Shown: positions 37,721 through 50,900, numbered from the stretch's first letter. The stretch: DNA of 64,000 nucleotides from Melampsora larici-populina 98AG31 (GCF_000204055.1 NW_006768811.1:450406-514405); one strand, 5' to 3'. The notes: generated from the sequence alone by a model not told the origin. A program made the numbers and translations.

Positions 37721-38773
37721 TAGTTTTTTTTTGTTTTCTTTTTCGGTGTCGTTCTTTTTTTGTTTGTTTAGTGGTGTTTCTTGACCTTTGGTTTGGTCAG
37801 AGTTTGTATTAGAAATTTAAGAATGGATTTGGGTCCCTGATTTCCTGGATAATGTTTTATTTCTTACTTGATTTTTTTATTAGAATGATTTAATTTGAAA
37901 TGTACATTGATGATTGATATATATAAAGAAAAAGAGTAACAAAATCGGTTGAGCTATCAAATACCACGATTAAATGATGTTACAAGAAAAATGATGTAGA
38001 TTGTGTGAGATGATATATCGAAGTGACCACATATGTACTGAGGAAGTGTTGAGATCTTGGTACTTTTTTCAAAAAACTTGGTTATTCATTTTGATTTAGT
38101 GGGTCCAATATTACAAAAGACATAGGCAACAAGCTTTGGAAAAAAAATTGAAGTGGTGTTAAATTTATTAAATGGCTCAAATAGGTTGATTCAAATTTTG
38201 GAATGGTGAGCTCATATTTGGTGTAATAAAAACTTGTCTGTCCAAAAGAATTCCAGTGTAGCCAGATGTTTTCAAATCAAATGGCAGTCACATCTGTCCC
38301 CACGAATAAAACATGCAATGTTTGTTGTCCACCCTGTGTACCATGAAATTTGATACGCCAAAGAAGTGATTTTATCAGGGGCTGATCGTGAATTCCTTCC
38401 CTTGGAGTTGCCTTGCACGAAAAGGGAACTTCACGTATATCATCACAACACTTACCTAAGAGAATGTCGATAAAATATTCCGAAGCAATATTCTCGTCTC
38501 ATCTGGGACTGTGTTTTTGATACATATTAACATTATCATTTCAAGACGTCAAGCGTTATGCTTTGGTTGTTGTTCTGAAATTCAGCAAATTGCTGAACAA
38601 GAGAGCTTTGTACATACAGTTTCTCTTCACACTGTATCCCACATGATTAATTGTTTGAAGTATGAATTAATATTCTTGGACAATGCAAATAGAGCTACAG
38701 TTAAAAGTATACTTAATGACTACAAACAACATGTCTACAAACCAATTAACAAAATAGAAAAACATTTGAAACT
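37721..38773. other. Intergenic, T-rich 3' region
   Basis: T-rich sequence follows the acyltransferase stop. A forward open frame at 38511-38852 overlaps the end of the reverse gene and has no recognisable features; I see no gene here. Confidence 0.45.
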
Positions 38774-40441
38774 TCATACTGCTGGAGCAGCACTCTCTAC
38801 TCCAAATCGACCACAGACAAGCATAGATTCTTTGATGGTAAACCAAGGTTGATAAATTTTGATTGTAGCACCAGGTTGATAATGTCGAACTAATTCAGCC
38901 ATCGTGGTCGTTACTGGTCCAATGGCATCGGAAGAGGAAGTAGCTCCCATGACTACAGAATTGTTTAAAGATAACACTAATGTCCAGCTCTTTCCCATCT
39001 CATCTTGTCCTTCAACCATGATACTACGACCTTTGCAAGGCTCAAGCTTTGGATTATGAATAAGGTTAAATGACTTGAAGGGTTGTACTAGGGATGATTT
39101 GGTAGACTTGACATTCATTCGTCGTTGTGCATCGCTTCTCCACATTTCCCAGTTAGTTTGTTCTGAGTTGATGATCGCCTGAACTCTGTTTTTCAAAGGA
39201 GATTCAGGCTCCATGTTCAATGTTCCCTTACGGTGACGACGTGTCGGAGAGATATCGACCACTGAAGGTTTTTCGACGACGATTGGTGGTGGTGGATGAC
39301 AAAGAGGGCGAAAATCGGGACGGTCGGGAGTTTGAGCAGGTTTGGGTAAAAGATTTGACAAAGGGATATGTTTTCGTTTTTTGGAATTGGTAAAATCGGA
39401 CAAAGGTAAAGCTTTACTATATGACATCAATGTCGTCGAAAGTGATCGACGGGCTTTCGAAGCTTGGCAAGGTGATTCTGGGATTCGTAAAGTTTGTAAC
39501 TCTGATAAGGCTATAGTCTTATGTTTGGCTGAATTGTTCTCCATGGCAGGTGAGTCGACCTTGAATCTTTTGATTCGATGTTGTTCGCGCATGACCATTG
39601 CAAGGTTTGATAATGTTTCATTCCGCGTTGAGGCTTGAGCTTCAGAAGGACGCGCCACTTGACTAGGTGTAGGAGTCGTGCAAGCGGAAGTTTTGTTGGA
39701 TGGGATTCTGGATGGCGAGGCTGGCAAGTAAAGGTCAACCAACCTGCATCGGTTTACTGTCCTTGCTTGCGCTGTTTGTGTTAATTATTAAAGTTTGTAT
39801 AGATTAAGAGTCGCAGATCATTTTAGTCGCGGATAGAGAATTGAACGCCCAAATATATCAGCATCCTGACTGTTACTTTGGCCTATCAGAGTGAGGCACC
39901 AAATGAGTCGCAGACCTTCGTTCTCCTTCCCCTTTGATACACCCCGCGAGTCCGTATGAGGAGTAACGTGCTGGAGGGCACGTTGGGCCATCGAAGTCAG
40001 AGTCGTTGAGTCTTTTGAGACATAGGTTTTGACTGGGGTATGCTGGTGTGTTAGCTTTTCCAATTCTTTAGCGGGACGTATCACTGATGTATTCGGGTTG
40101 TGGTTGCATGAAGGACTGGTGTTAGTATCTTGCTATCAAAGTCTAATTTGACGCGAGTTTTTGATAAGCTAACAATTAGATAACGGAGCCAATGGTTTAT
40201 CCTTTTTCGATCTCCTCCGACATGGTATTGGTGGCACGACGATCCCAACATTATCGTACTGCTTATTCTTGTCGTTTCTGCGATTAGGAACAAAAAAAGT
40301 TGAGGATGCGATTGTGAATGTGTTCTTGGGTTTTGGATTGGTTGTTACGAGTTGGTTTTCTGCGATTTCTTTGGCTGGTGTAGAAGGTCTCGTGTTTTTA
40401 TGTTTGATTCGGCTCATACTGTCGTCGTTTCTGCGCTGCAT
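38774..40441 (-). CDS. Hypothetical protein, 492 aa, possible OB-like C-terminus
   Basis: Three exons (40441-40174, 40128-39916, 39771-38774) give 492 aa. The first intron is only 46-47 bp, close to the lower limit, and ends in AAG. The N-terminal two-thirds is basic, Ser/Pro-rich and probably disordered, with NLS-like stretches (CRRRSKKDK, TNSKKRKH, SPTRRHRKG). The last 90 residues (from KGRSIMVEGQDEMGKSWTL) alternate strands and end GATIKIYQPWFTIK and MLVCGRFGVE, a pattern that recalls OB folds of nuclear DNA-repair proteins. That comparison is an inference and no family name can be given. The start is the first ATG after an upstream stop. Confidence 0.6.
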
Positions 40442-41470
40442 TTGAATGATAGATGATGGTGTAATCGATATTGGAAACTTGATGAGCTCAAAGAATGACA
40501 AATTGATTTGACACAGTCACGTCTTCGAGAATCACCACTTTGTGCCCGTTTGGAACTCCGACCCGACTGACGACTTCCCGCATCAGGAGACCGGTCATGC
40601 CTCAGGGTCATGCGGATCTCGGAGCTTTGATTCACCCCTGAAAGATCCTGGAGAAACTTGATCAACTTTATCGCGGCCACTATCATAATCATTGTTTTAA
40701 AACGTAGACCACCAACACGTTCAAGATGACACACTCTTCGCTGCTAAACATCTGAAGGATGTCGGTGCAGTTTATGGAATGATATCTTTCAATCGCAAAT
40801 ATTCGATCAAGACTCTGAATGCGCTAGCTACGAGCGGCTATCTGAAGCGCGTCTGATTTTTTTCTGTGCAAACACCTTCGTGGTTGCAAGTTACGGTGTA
40901 GCTCAATCGCTTGGAAGATGCTCCGCGCGTCTAATGATGCAAAATGGTGTTCACATAATCAGCTGCCAGCCAGTCTCTTGTACCGGACGCACGCACACGG
41001 ACCCAGAACACGAGTGATCCGGTCAATGATTCATTAAGCATGGTCAATCTGAGTGTATCTAATTGATGACCAGTGACCGAGTTGAGTGGATATGGGCAGG
41101 TGTGTTGATCGAGTCCAAGGTAATGATGGCCAAAAGCACATCATCATTCGTATCTCCCTACTTATCCGTCTTTGTTCGCACTCCAGTGACGACATCAACT
41201 TCATCCTCTTAAGCCATATCCCAAGTCAGCAATAGATTCCTATTCTCACACTTAGCCTCTATATTGTAACCCCCGCAGTGGCGAGTCCGTTTGGGTGAAT
41301 TAGGTGATCATCTTCAGTTACAAATTCGTGCCTTGATTTGCTTCATAACATTGTAGGTCGAGAAAAAGGCGTTATCTGCTTGTTTTTCAGCTTGGGAACT
41401 ATCACGTCCAAATTTCTTGCACTTCTCATAACTCGAATCATCAAATCCACTTTCCCGAGCGTCGTACACT
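40442..41470. other. Divergent promoter region
   Basis: This stretch separates the reverse 492-aa gene from the forward kinase gene, so it should hold both promoters. A reverse open frame at 40734-40414 overlaps the start of the 492-aa gene in another frame and is not convincing. The GC content is higher than in the flanking intergenic DNA. Confidence 0.45.
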
Positions 41471-44056
41471 ATGGACTCCACCATTTCATCTGACACCCGA
41501 TTTGACATCATCGACTTCAATCATCTATCCCCTGAGCTAGACTGGCATCGACTTGGCGCTGGCTCGTTTGGAAGTGTTTACCGTGCAGAGTATCTTGGTC
41601 TGCCAGTTGCCGTTAAGGAAATTTTCTCCCGAACAGACTATAATGGTAAGCGATTTCAATCTTTTCCTTGCAATACCATTTTAGTAACAAAAAAATATCA
41701 AATCTCTTTTTAGTCGAAAAGTATTTCGCGCGTGAATGCAAGATTTTACAAGAAGCTCGACACCCTAACATTGTTCAATATATTGGATTGTGTCTCGCAC
41801 CTCCTGGTCCTCCTAAGCATGATTATCAACCTGATTCAGATGAAGAAGAAAATGCACCGCCAGTCGTCGGGAAAAAAGCTCGACCAGCAGCTAAACGAAT
41901 CTTGATCATCAGTGAATACGTCAGTCAGATCAGATCATCATTTAATGAATTTTTGATTTTAACGTTGATTCTTTTACTAGTTGCCGAAAGGAAATTTACG
42001 AGGTCATCTTATCACCCATGCCACCGGACCAAGTTTATCATGGCGTCTTAGATTATCTTTTGCTATAGATATCACCAGATCTATTGCATATCTTCATGAA
42101 CGGAGATGTTTACATCGGGATTTGAAACTCGAGAATTGTTTAATCACAGACAATTTTCGAATCAAGTTATGTGATTTTGGTTTCGCTCGACTTGAGGCCA
42201 AAAACGAAGAAGAGGTACGAAGGTTGAGCTACTGTGGTACAGATGGAGTAAGCATTCTGTTTTGTACATTTAGTGTTTGACTCGAATATTGTCACTGACT
42301 GATGCATCACCATACCTATTTCACTTTAGTATATGTCACCCGAAATCTTGAGAGGTGAACCCTTTGGTTTGGCGACCGACATCTACAGTCTTGGTATTCT
42401 CTTTTGCGAATTGATCACACTTAAATTGACGGGACAGGCAGGTTCATCTACAACAGGATTTCTTGAAAGGGTACCACCGGCATACGCTATCAAACCAGCA
42501 GATTTGAAGGCCTTGTTGTGCGCCAAAGAGCATGGTTGTCCAGATGGTTTTATTCAACTTGCTCTCAAATGTTCTGATACAGACAGCTCTCAAAGACCGC
42601 CAATTCGAAGTGTTCTACGCACGCTCGATCAGATCGAACGTCAAGTGGTCACAGCTGAAGCGGAAATGATCGCCAATGCAGCCAAAGCCGCTGCCCGTGC
42701 GGGAGCAGCAGCTCCTAAAGGCTTAGTGGATAGACTGGTCAAGATGGACTGTGTGGGAAGCTTCAGTTTTGGGTCTGGAAAGCGTGAAGGTAATCTAGCA
42801 AATCCAGGCGAGACTGTCTCAACTTCGAAAAGGTCGAGATCAGGACATCCTAAACGCATTCCTAGCTTTGGGGGACGAGTCGTTGTACCTCATACCGAAA
42901 CGAAACCGAATGAAGCTGATTCAGATGACGAAAGTGATGAATCAAGTAGTGAGGAGGAAGATCGACCAAGTTTAGTAGAAGTACAATGTTTACTCAAAAC
43001 TGGAGGACACCCCACGACTTCGTCAATTCTCCAAGGAAGCGGTTCATCTACACCTTCTGTTGCGTCTACTGTTCGCCCTCACGCCATCCTGAAATCGAGC
43101 TTCTCAGAAAACACGCTTATGGATGTAGTTTCAGATGCTATGCCGACTGAAGTAGCCAATCACGAGTCTGGATCCTCATCATCGAATCGCGTAGAGCTGG
43201 AACCCATAGTTGCACCTGGGTCAGAAAATCTAGTCGTTGAGAAGCATCAACATCTTTCTACGTCAGTAGGAAATAGTAGCATACCTTCGAACATAGGTAC
43301 TATCAAGACAGTTCTTAGTGATTCGTCTTCTCGAAAAATGCCAGATAGTACTTTATCTTCCAAGGAGCCTTCCACTCCCACGTCTTTGGTTGTGACCCCG
43401 TTGGTCGAGCAGCAGGAGCAGGAGGAAGTACCAAATGAAAAGCCAATTGTACCTACACATTCTAGCACTTTGAACACCAACGAGAATGCAAGCAACGATC
43501 AAGAGGTTTCTATCACCGAACAACCATCAATCCCAGCTACGACAGAAATAGCCGAGCAAGATCTTCCTGTTGCCGAGCAATCTCCTGTCAAAGATTCTGA
43601 AGATAACACCATCAAAATCATTGAGCCAGCCAAGAAGATTGAAGATAAAAAAAACTTGGAACCGACCATGGATGCTCTGTTGGCTGCTTCGAACCTCATC
43701 AAATCCGGTCCACATCGATTTACACTTTTCAAAACTAATTGGCTCACACACCTTTTCTCAAAGAGCTCTACAAGTGGAACATCGGGTGATCCACCTAGAA
43801 GATGTGGTGCATGTCAAAAGAAGATTAGTATGTTGAAAACTTTCTTAGAATGCGATGATTGTGGGATGAAGGTCTGTAGTTTGATTTGAAAAATTATTCA
43901 ATTCTGGTATATGCAACTGATCGTAAACGTTTCTTCTCTTTCAATTGACGTCACATTCATCAGTGTCATCATAAATGCAGTGATCTTTCTACCCTGCCCC
44001 ACTGTATGAAGAGCTCCAAGAGTGGATTGATATCGAACAATGGGGAAGTTGTATAG
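41471..44056 (+). CDS. TKL-type protein kinase with C-terminal C1-like zinc finger
   Basis: Five exons (41471-41645, 41714-41919, 41981-42247, 42330-43871, 43964-44056) give 760 aa. The kinase domain runs from about residue 22: Gly loop GAGSFGSVYRA, VAVKEI (ATP lysine), ISEYLPKGNLRGHL hinge, HRDLKLENCL (catalytic loop), LCDFGFAR (Mg binding), YMSPEIL and DIYSLGILFCEL, the wording of tyrosine-kinase-like (LISK/TESK-like) kinases. A 330-residue Ser/Glu/Pro-rich linker follows. The C-terminus has CGACQKK, CDDCGMKCHHKC and a final Cys, the C..C / C..C / H..C / C order of a C1 finger; the usual leading His is farther away (PHRFTLF). It is likely a membrane- or lipid-responsive signalling kinase, but its pathway is unknown. 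Confidence 0.85.
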
Positions 44057-44813
44057 AAACAGTTTTCTTTTCTTCATTCCATTCTAATATTTCACTTTTG
44101 AATCCTTTCTTTTTCTTATGGTCGATGTGATGTCAGGGTTCTTGATGTAGGATATAATCGAAGTCTGTCTTTTCTTTGATGAAAGTGTATAATCTGAAAT
44201 TGTACTTTACATAGGATTAAGGAATCGATGTACACTTTAATATTATTTTAATGAGCGTATTTGTTTTTTGTCATCTTTGTTTTCCCTCCAATATACCCTT
44301 TTGCCTTTGGATACATTCAAGACTGTCTGATATTTGATATTACCAATTTCAAAGGTACAAAGGCTGACACGTGATTGAAATTCCCCTCAAAAAATTCAAC
44401 AGATTGTTACGTCCATACTGTAGAAATAAGTGTCATATCAACGACACAACTATATTTTATGGAATTGGGAAGACGTCTTGCTATCTCTGAAGAGGTTTTT
44501 TGGAGAATACGATCATCCGTGTTAATGATAGTTTTCTATTATTATTAATTTCTGATGATTTCAACAACCAGAATATCTACAAATTCGGCCACGTTCGTCC
44601 AGTGCAAGTCGAGAGGCTATCCGATCCAGAGCGCAGCCTCTCCTTTGACGAGGCACATTGGGGTCTGAACTTTTGCCTCACTCTGAAAATGATCAATGTA
44701 TCAAAAATCTAGGGGAGTCAACATTGCTGCAAGATTGACTTCTGCGTATGGAGAGTAATATGAATATTGATGTTCGCAGTGTACTTGTTGGCTCCGAAAA
44801 ATGGGACCAGAGA

Positions 44814-44932
44814 CTAACTTAACACAAGCCCCAATTCTCGCAGGGGCTTTCTTACCTTCACAAGCTCGGTGCCCAGACACCCGAGCTCGTGAGGAAAAAG
44901 TGTCTGGATCACAGAGAGACTTATTAAGTTAG
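44814..44932. mobile_element. 119-bp MITE with 9-bp target duplication
   Basis: It is flanked by GACCAGAGA at 44805-44813 and 44933-44941. The ends CTAACTTAACACAAGCCCC and CTTATTAAGTTAG are inverted partners. An internal GAGCTCG/CGAGCTC pair adds a fold-back. The AAGCCCC motif near the tip and the 9-bp duplication link it to the 594-bp element at 14690-15283. Confidence 0.8.
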
Positions 44933-45654
44933 GACCAGAGAGCTACCTGTATGGCTAGGTCCTCCAAATCTTTTCTTGAAGCCCATTTCCATCTTGAATT
45001 TGTTTGAAATTCATGTCAATTTCTCTAACGAAGTTATTAAGGCTCTGTAGATTATAGGCGTGAGATGACATGCCGGCTTCAAGGCTGTTCAAGGGTGTAG
45101 TTGTCAGAGAATACGAGATTAATAGCACCTTGATGACTGGTAGTTGCGACTTGGAAATCTTCGATTAAGTTGAGATTACAGTCGGCCACGAATGGAGTGC
45201 ACAACGAAACATCAAGGGGAGGTTGAAATCGAAGAGTGGCTATGTGAATCGAGCCATCGGACAGTTCTACAATCATACTCAGCTTGGATGAATCCCATCT
45301 CAAGACTTTCGACAACCCAATCTATCTCAAGTCACTTAACTTTATCGTTGAACAATTCAAAGAAATGACCTTTTCCACTTTTGCACTGAGCCAAATGCAA
45401 TCGTTCACCGTCCTTCAATTTTTTAATCGAACTCAGAAAGAAACTAAAGAGAGTTTTTTTATCTGAAGAGATTTAGGATCAGAATATACCATTCTGATAA
45501 TGGCGCTGGATTCTGAGATCGTAGTATGACGGTGATGAGCAATTTGAAGCTACTCTCTTCTCCTTTCTGTCGCACAGTGTTAGCTCTGCGCCGGCACAAG
45601 GAGGGGAGCCAAGAAGGACACCGTTTTTTGAGTATGGTGAAGGTGGAGCAAGGA

Positions 45655-45664
45655 TATATAAAGG
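45655..45664 (+). promoter_or_regulatory. TATA box candidate for the first TmpA-like gene
   Basis: TATATAAAGG lies 336 bp upstream of the ATG at 45991. The paralogue has a similar box at a similar distance. The transcription start is not visible from sequence. Confidence 0.35.
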
Positions 45665-45990
45665 CCATGGGAAATAGCCCAAGCCGAATGAAAAGAGCTA
45701 AGGTCATTTGTGGAGACCTCCCACAGGGCGAAGCGACAACCTGATCTCTTCATCTCTATATAGCTCATTGACCTGTTGATTATCTTGAGGATATAATTAT
45801 CTCGCTTTCATCAAGCCGTTTTCTGTTGTCCTTGCGTCTCTTTGATCTCCACTTTTAAGATAATAAACAACATCGTTCTTTATTATTCGTTTCCTTCGTA
45901 TTTATCTAGATATCTTACTACTTTATCACAATATTGTCTCCTTTCTGAGCTAGCTTTCTCCTCCGTGATATTCCTAATTTTCTTGTGATC

Positions 45991-48453
45991 ATGGCTTCTC
46001 AAACTTATCATCAATCAGTGCTTAAGTCGGATCATGATCAAGTTGAAACCATTGATATTCAAAATCAAAATCAAATCAAAATCCAACAAACTTCACCAGA
46101 ATCAACATCGGATCTTACCATTTGCAGTCCAGATGAATTCAACAAAACAGTTTATAAACAACCATCGGGATCTTTCTCTTCTAGTTCTAGCGAGCTTACA
46201 AGATTTGGATCCAAATGTGATTTACCGCATCTTAATACTAATCTCAATGGTCCCAATGTTGGTTCTAGTGTTACGATGGTGGCTGATTTAGATAGATATA
46301 AAAAAAACGACAAGAAGGAAGAAGGAAAGTCTGATGAGAAAGCTATAATTAAAATTAAAGATGATGTAAAGTTTTCAAAAAGATTTTACAATTTTTGTTT
46401 AAATTTCTTGACTTGGTTTACACCTTATAGACAAATTTTATTTCTCGTGATCTTCATAAATGCACTAATCATCATAGCTATATCTTCTGGTTTGTTTGGT
46501 GGAGCTAATAGAGATTTATCACTTCTTGTGATTATTAATATCTTCATTGCTATTGGAATTCGAAATGAATGGGTGATCAGATTTATTTATTGGATTTTCA
46601 TTAAAGCTTTCAGAAGTTCTAGAATTCCTGTTGGTATCAGAAAAGAAATTGTTGGAATATTGTATCATATTGGTTTGTGATTCTTTTGAAACATTCATCT
46701 TGAAAGTTGCCTGAATCTTTCGGTTTCATTGACATAAATGGTTCTGATGATTTGATTTTTTCGACTGTTTAGGTGGATTGCATAGCGGTTGTGGAGTCTC
46801 CGCTATGTTGTGGTTGGGATTATCCGCTTATCAACACTTCAAGAATCATAAAGAAAAGGCATATCATCCTGCACTTTTAAGTATATTATCGATGGCTATC
46901 TTGTGTGTTGTGATGACCTGTATTGTGGCTACTCCGATTGTACGCGGTCCCAGACACAAGTAAGTTTTCAGACAAGTATTTCGGATGATGTGAGGTGTTT
47001 TATCATTAATATGACTTGTATATACTTTGACCACATTCAGTTTATTCGAACTGATCCATAGATTTGTTGGATGGTCAGTCTTATCCTCCGTTCTGCAAAA
47101 TACTAATGATCTTAACAAGCTAATGTTTGCACGCTTCTTCTTTCAATATGTTCTCACTTTTTAGGCTAGGAATCATTTTAACCCTCGTCTTTGTTCTACT
47201 CAAGCACATTTTATCCAAACATGATACGATTGACGCAGTTTCTTGGGAAAGTTTCGTCGTTGACCCTCAATTCTGGATGATGATCATCATTCTATTCTTG
47301 TAAATATTTTCTTTGATGAATATTGATTCCCAAATTCGAATTTGATCTCTCGCAATGACAATCTGATGTATTCTTCTATCTTCATCTCAAGTATAATGTC
47401 TTCTTGGATCACGACGCGACAGGTCTCAGTTGAAGTCTTCACCGTAAGGGTTTATTTGGAAATTTTCTTCCAGAAGAACATAAACATGACAAATTCTCTC
47501 TTTTCGTCTGTTTCGTTTTTTGTTAGTCTTCAAAAAAAGCAACGGTTATCAAAGTACCAGGCGGATTAACTTCAGGTGTGCATACTCGTATCTCTCGTGG
47601 TGGATTAAAAGAATGGCACATCTTTGGTTCTATAAGGTATATTTGTAGTAACAATTTATTTCCTAAAATAATTCAAAACTGACCAGTTTATTTAACTTTG
47701 GACAACTTAGTGAAGGAAAAAATGCGGATTGTCACTATTTAGTTGCAGCTGTACAAGGTGACTTTACAACAAGTTTAAATTTAGAACAACCCACACGACT
47801 ATACACAAAAACTTGGAAGGTGAATCCAAACAGATTTCCATCAGTTTTCTTTCTCTCTTTCCTAAACTCACACTTTTTTTTTCTAACCTTCAAAAAATAA
47901 GCCTGCTGGATTACCGTACTTTTCTAGAATGTTTAACAGAGGTGTAGCGGTTTGTACAGGATCGGGTATTGGTGCAGTAGCTTCTACTTGTATACAACAT
48001 TCGGATTGGTTTTTGATTTGGATTGGACCTGACCTGAAAAACACCTATGGTACCGTCTTGATGGGTTTAATTGAAACCAAGATCCCAGAAGAAAGAAGAT
48101 TAATTTGGGATACTCGTAGTAAATTAGGTAGACCTGATGTTTTTCCACTTTTAGCTAAAACTTATAAAGAATGGAACGCTGAAGGTATGTGACAATTTGA
48201 CTGTTCATTCTAAGAACTTGATTTTCTCATTTTGATGCTAACATTTTCAAAAATATTCTCCTATCATGATGAATTAGTCGTCCTTTTTATTGGAAGTCCA
48301 GCTCTTAATCAAAATATGCTTAAATCTTCACTCGAAGCTAAAATTCCATTGTTTGTGAGTCAATTCAAATCATCATATCTGAAAATGAAACAAAGAATTA
48401 ATTTATTAATGATTGTCTGTTTGATAATCAAGGGATCAATTTGGGACGCATAA
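45991..48453 (+). CDS. TmpA-like integral membrane protein, copy 1
   Basis: Ten exons (45991-46672, 46773-46959, 47041-47073, 47165-47299, 47392-47443, 47527-47636, 47711-47819, 47902-48184, 48278-48354, 48433-48453) give 562 aa. A 130-residue Ser/Lys-rich N-terminus is followed by membrane segments around FLVIFINALIIIAISSGL, LSLLVIINIFIAIGI, LSILSMAILCVVMTCIV, LGIILTLVFVLLKHIL and FWMMIIILF. Conserved strings include GLHSGCGVSAMLWLGLSAY, KVPGGLTSG.HTRIS, and CTGSGIGAVASTCIQH, which resembles a nucleotide-binding loop. The layout matches TmpA, a membrane flavoprotein that affects asexual development in Aspergillus, and the related membrane parts of fungal adenylate-forming proteins. The family call is from memory; the substrate is unknown. 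A paralogue lies at 61430. Confidence 0.82.
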
Positions 48454-48837
48454 GCAGTAAAGCCTTATACACTCAAACAAAACACAACTGGTTGTGTCAT
48501 TGGGGAAGCAGATGACAATAGTTACCATTCTTACTGAGTTTGAGTTTTGGTTTGAGATCAAAAACTTTGACTGATGATCAAGAAATTTCTGTAGTCCTGT
48601 GATCACTTTCTATTTCATCTTATCTCATATGTAATTTTTAACAAGATTTTCTCTTTTTTTTTCGAAAAACAAAAAATATATCCTCTTTTGTAATACATAC
48701 TTTAGAAATGATATGTGATTGATCATTGTTGTGGCGCTGAAAGTGATATTGTAATTTGTACAATCTCGATTTTTCTCTATCCAAAACAAAAATAAATATT
48801 TTATATGTTTTACTTAACTTCGAAGTGAAAGACTTAC

Positions 48838-49060
48838 AATGGGTTTGACGACGAGGAAGGCTTTCAACGAAGGACGGCACCGGGGGAAACTAAACAAGTT
48901 CCTCTCCCACAAGTGACAGGGCTCTCTCGAGTGGCCGTCCGGAAGGGGGAGCCCGGATAAAAGCTCCGACGGTATTTTTAGCGCATTAAGCCCAGTGCCT
49001 CGGATCATCTTTCGGGCTGAGTTCACCTCTCTTCACCTCTGGGCCGCCATTCGAGAAAAT
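48838..49060. other. GC-rich, hairpin-rich segment; structured RNA candidate
   Basis: This block stands out from AT-rich flanks. On the + strand GGACGGC pairs with GCCGTCC and encloses a second stem around GGGGGAAACT / AGTTCCTCTCCC; further 3', GGAGC/GCTCC and AGCCC/GGGCT can pair. No coding frame is convincing. I could not match it securely to RNase P, MRP, SRP, U-snRNA or group I intron motifs. The strand and nature are undetermined. Confidence 0.3.
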
Positions 49061-50900
49061 ACCTCCGAATCCTATACCGAACTTTGACGCATGGATGATA
49101 GCGGCATGTTGGCAGTGAAGAAAAATTAAACAATCAGTAAGTTTCAAGGTAATTCAAGTTGTTGAAACCTACCTCTCATAAGTAAAGAGAAAAATCCGTC
49201 ATGCATGTGAAACATATCCTATGAGGCTAAAAAGAAAACTTGCACTCGGATTCTGCTTGTTTACAACAATATCAAGTTCAAGTACACCGAGAAGATCTAT
49301 GAAATGAATGCAAATCTGACTGGAAGGAAGATGTACGCATTAGAAAGAAACTAAAAGTCTGATAATATTTTATCAAGCGATCTGTTCTACTCATGAGTAC
49401 TGAGTTGATGACATTGGACTTCAGAAAAGGAAAAAAAAAAGAAAAAAAAAGAAAAAGAAGGAAAAATTATGAATCAAAGTCGTGATGATCATTGTCATTT
49501 TAAGAAAGAATATGAAAGACAATTATCATCCATCAAATATATGATTCGGGATCAACTTGAGCAAAACTTGACAAAAAGGTAGAGTGTGATAAAAAGAAAT
49601 GTGCAAAAAAGGAGAAAAACATTCCATAGTATAAATATCGAGTAAATCATTTAAGCGTTCAAGAACACTCATGGAAACAACAAAAACCCAAGGATCAAAA
49701 AGCTATACGTATGAAAATGTAGATTTTTATAATCTTTTGTTACTGCGTACATATAAAGATCTTATATAAAGCGAAGAATCTAAAGATGAAGAATTGCAAA
49801 AGAAGACAAGAATGAAGGATCTAGTTCACCTAGAACCGATTGGAAAAAATGCATCAGGAAAGTGCACCTTGATTGAAAGAGACTGGGCCAATCAATACAA
49901 ACAGGAAAAGGTTACCGTCTTTCATCGATTTCTATGTTGACAGTATCAAAGTAGGTTACCTCGGTCATCTACATAGCAATAAATGTTTTCGAAATTACAT
50001 ATTTAATGGAAATTCTTTAACGTGGCTATGTTACATTCTGTGGATGTACATATTGGCATTTGAGGTTCTTGTCTTTGTGGGATCCGGATCCAAAAAGAAA
50101 AGAAAAGAAGTGGTATGTAACAATGGTCGGGATTGGCCAATCTTAATTTTTGAACCCATTAAAGATTGTATTTCGAGTTGAATTGGTTTTCTGAATCCGA
50201 GAATCAAGCTTATGTGAACCTTCCCTAGCCACTATCTCTCGCCTCAATAGGCCAAGCCCAAGCAACAGCGCCATCGAAGGAATTTCCGCGCCAAGGAGTC
50301 AGGACATTTGATTTCAAGGAAAGAAAGACGGTCGGGTCAAAATGGTGGAGATAAAGGTCCAATGAAGAAAATGCTGGAAATCTTACACTGCCTTTTTAAT
50401 TTACAATCAAATTGAGAGATTCTACTTACATACTCGAGATTCGTATCTAGGAAGTTGATCAATGAGAAAGTATATCGTGGCTTGTTTGACCCAAGTGGAG
50501 TCGATGTTCTTAATCCAACAATCAGGCTGGGGTTGAAATCATTGGGCACTACAAGGGGGCTTCTAGATACGAGAATGGGTTACAGAGGTCATGTGACGTA
50601 GCCACGACGAACGATATACCGTCGAGTCGCGCGTGTTTGCACTCTTGTGCTGTTTACCTTGCGTTAATCCCTCATTACCTCTATTGCAATGAGGGTGCTC
50701 TTTACCCTGTGAATGAAATATGGATGATCTCCTATAATCTCGAACTCCGTTTCCTTCTGCTTTCCTTATCTATTAATTTTTAAACTTACTCTCATCAAAG
50801 TAAGTACAAAAATTGTACTCTGATCAATTCTCAAGTTTTCGAGATTTCTTTCTTTTGTCTGTTCATATAATTTTTAGAGCCCGCTCACCTTTCCCTTTTT

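Larger units (their letters stand above)
44057..45990. other. Intergenic between the TKL kinase and the first TmpA-like gene
   Basis: No gene is supported. It contains a 119-bp MITE (44814-44932). A GC-richer stretch at about 45500-45740 is open in three frames but shows no recognisable protein. The promoter of the TmpA-like gene lies at the end. Confidence 0.45.

Noticed and set aside
38511..38852. 113-codon forward open frame
   Set aside because: It runs antisense into the 3' end of the better supported reverse gene and shows no domain.
45459..45768. Cluster of overlapping 60-80 codon frames in a GC-richer patch
   Set aside because: Several frames on both strands are open at once, a sign of composition rather than coding. 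No homology could be recognised.
48838..49060. Assignment of the GC-rich segment to RNase P/MRP RNA, SRP RNA or a group I intron
   Set aside because: Only isolated short matches (such as GACAGGGCTCTC) were found; the conserved cores of these RNAs could not be placed.
49873..50181. 102-codon forward open frame with hydrophobic middle
   Set aside because: It is isolated and AT-rich, with no splice context or family features; likely chance.
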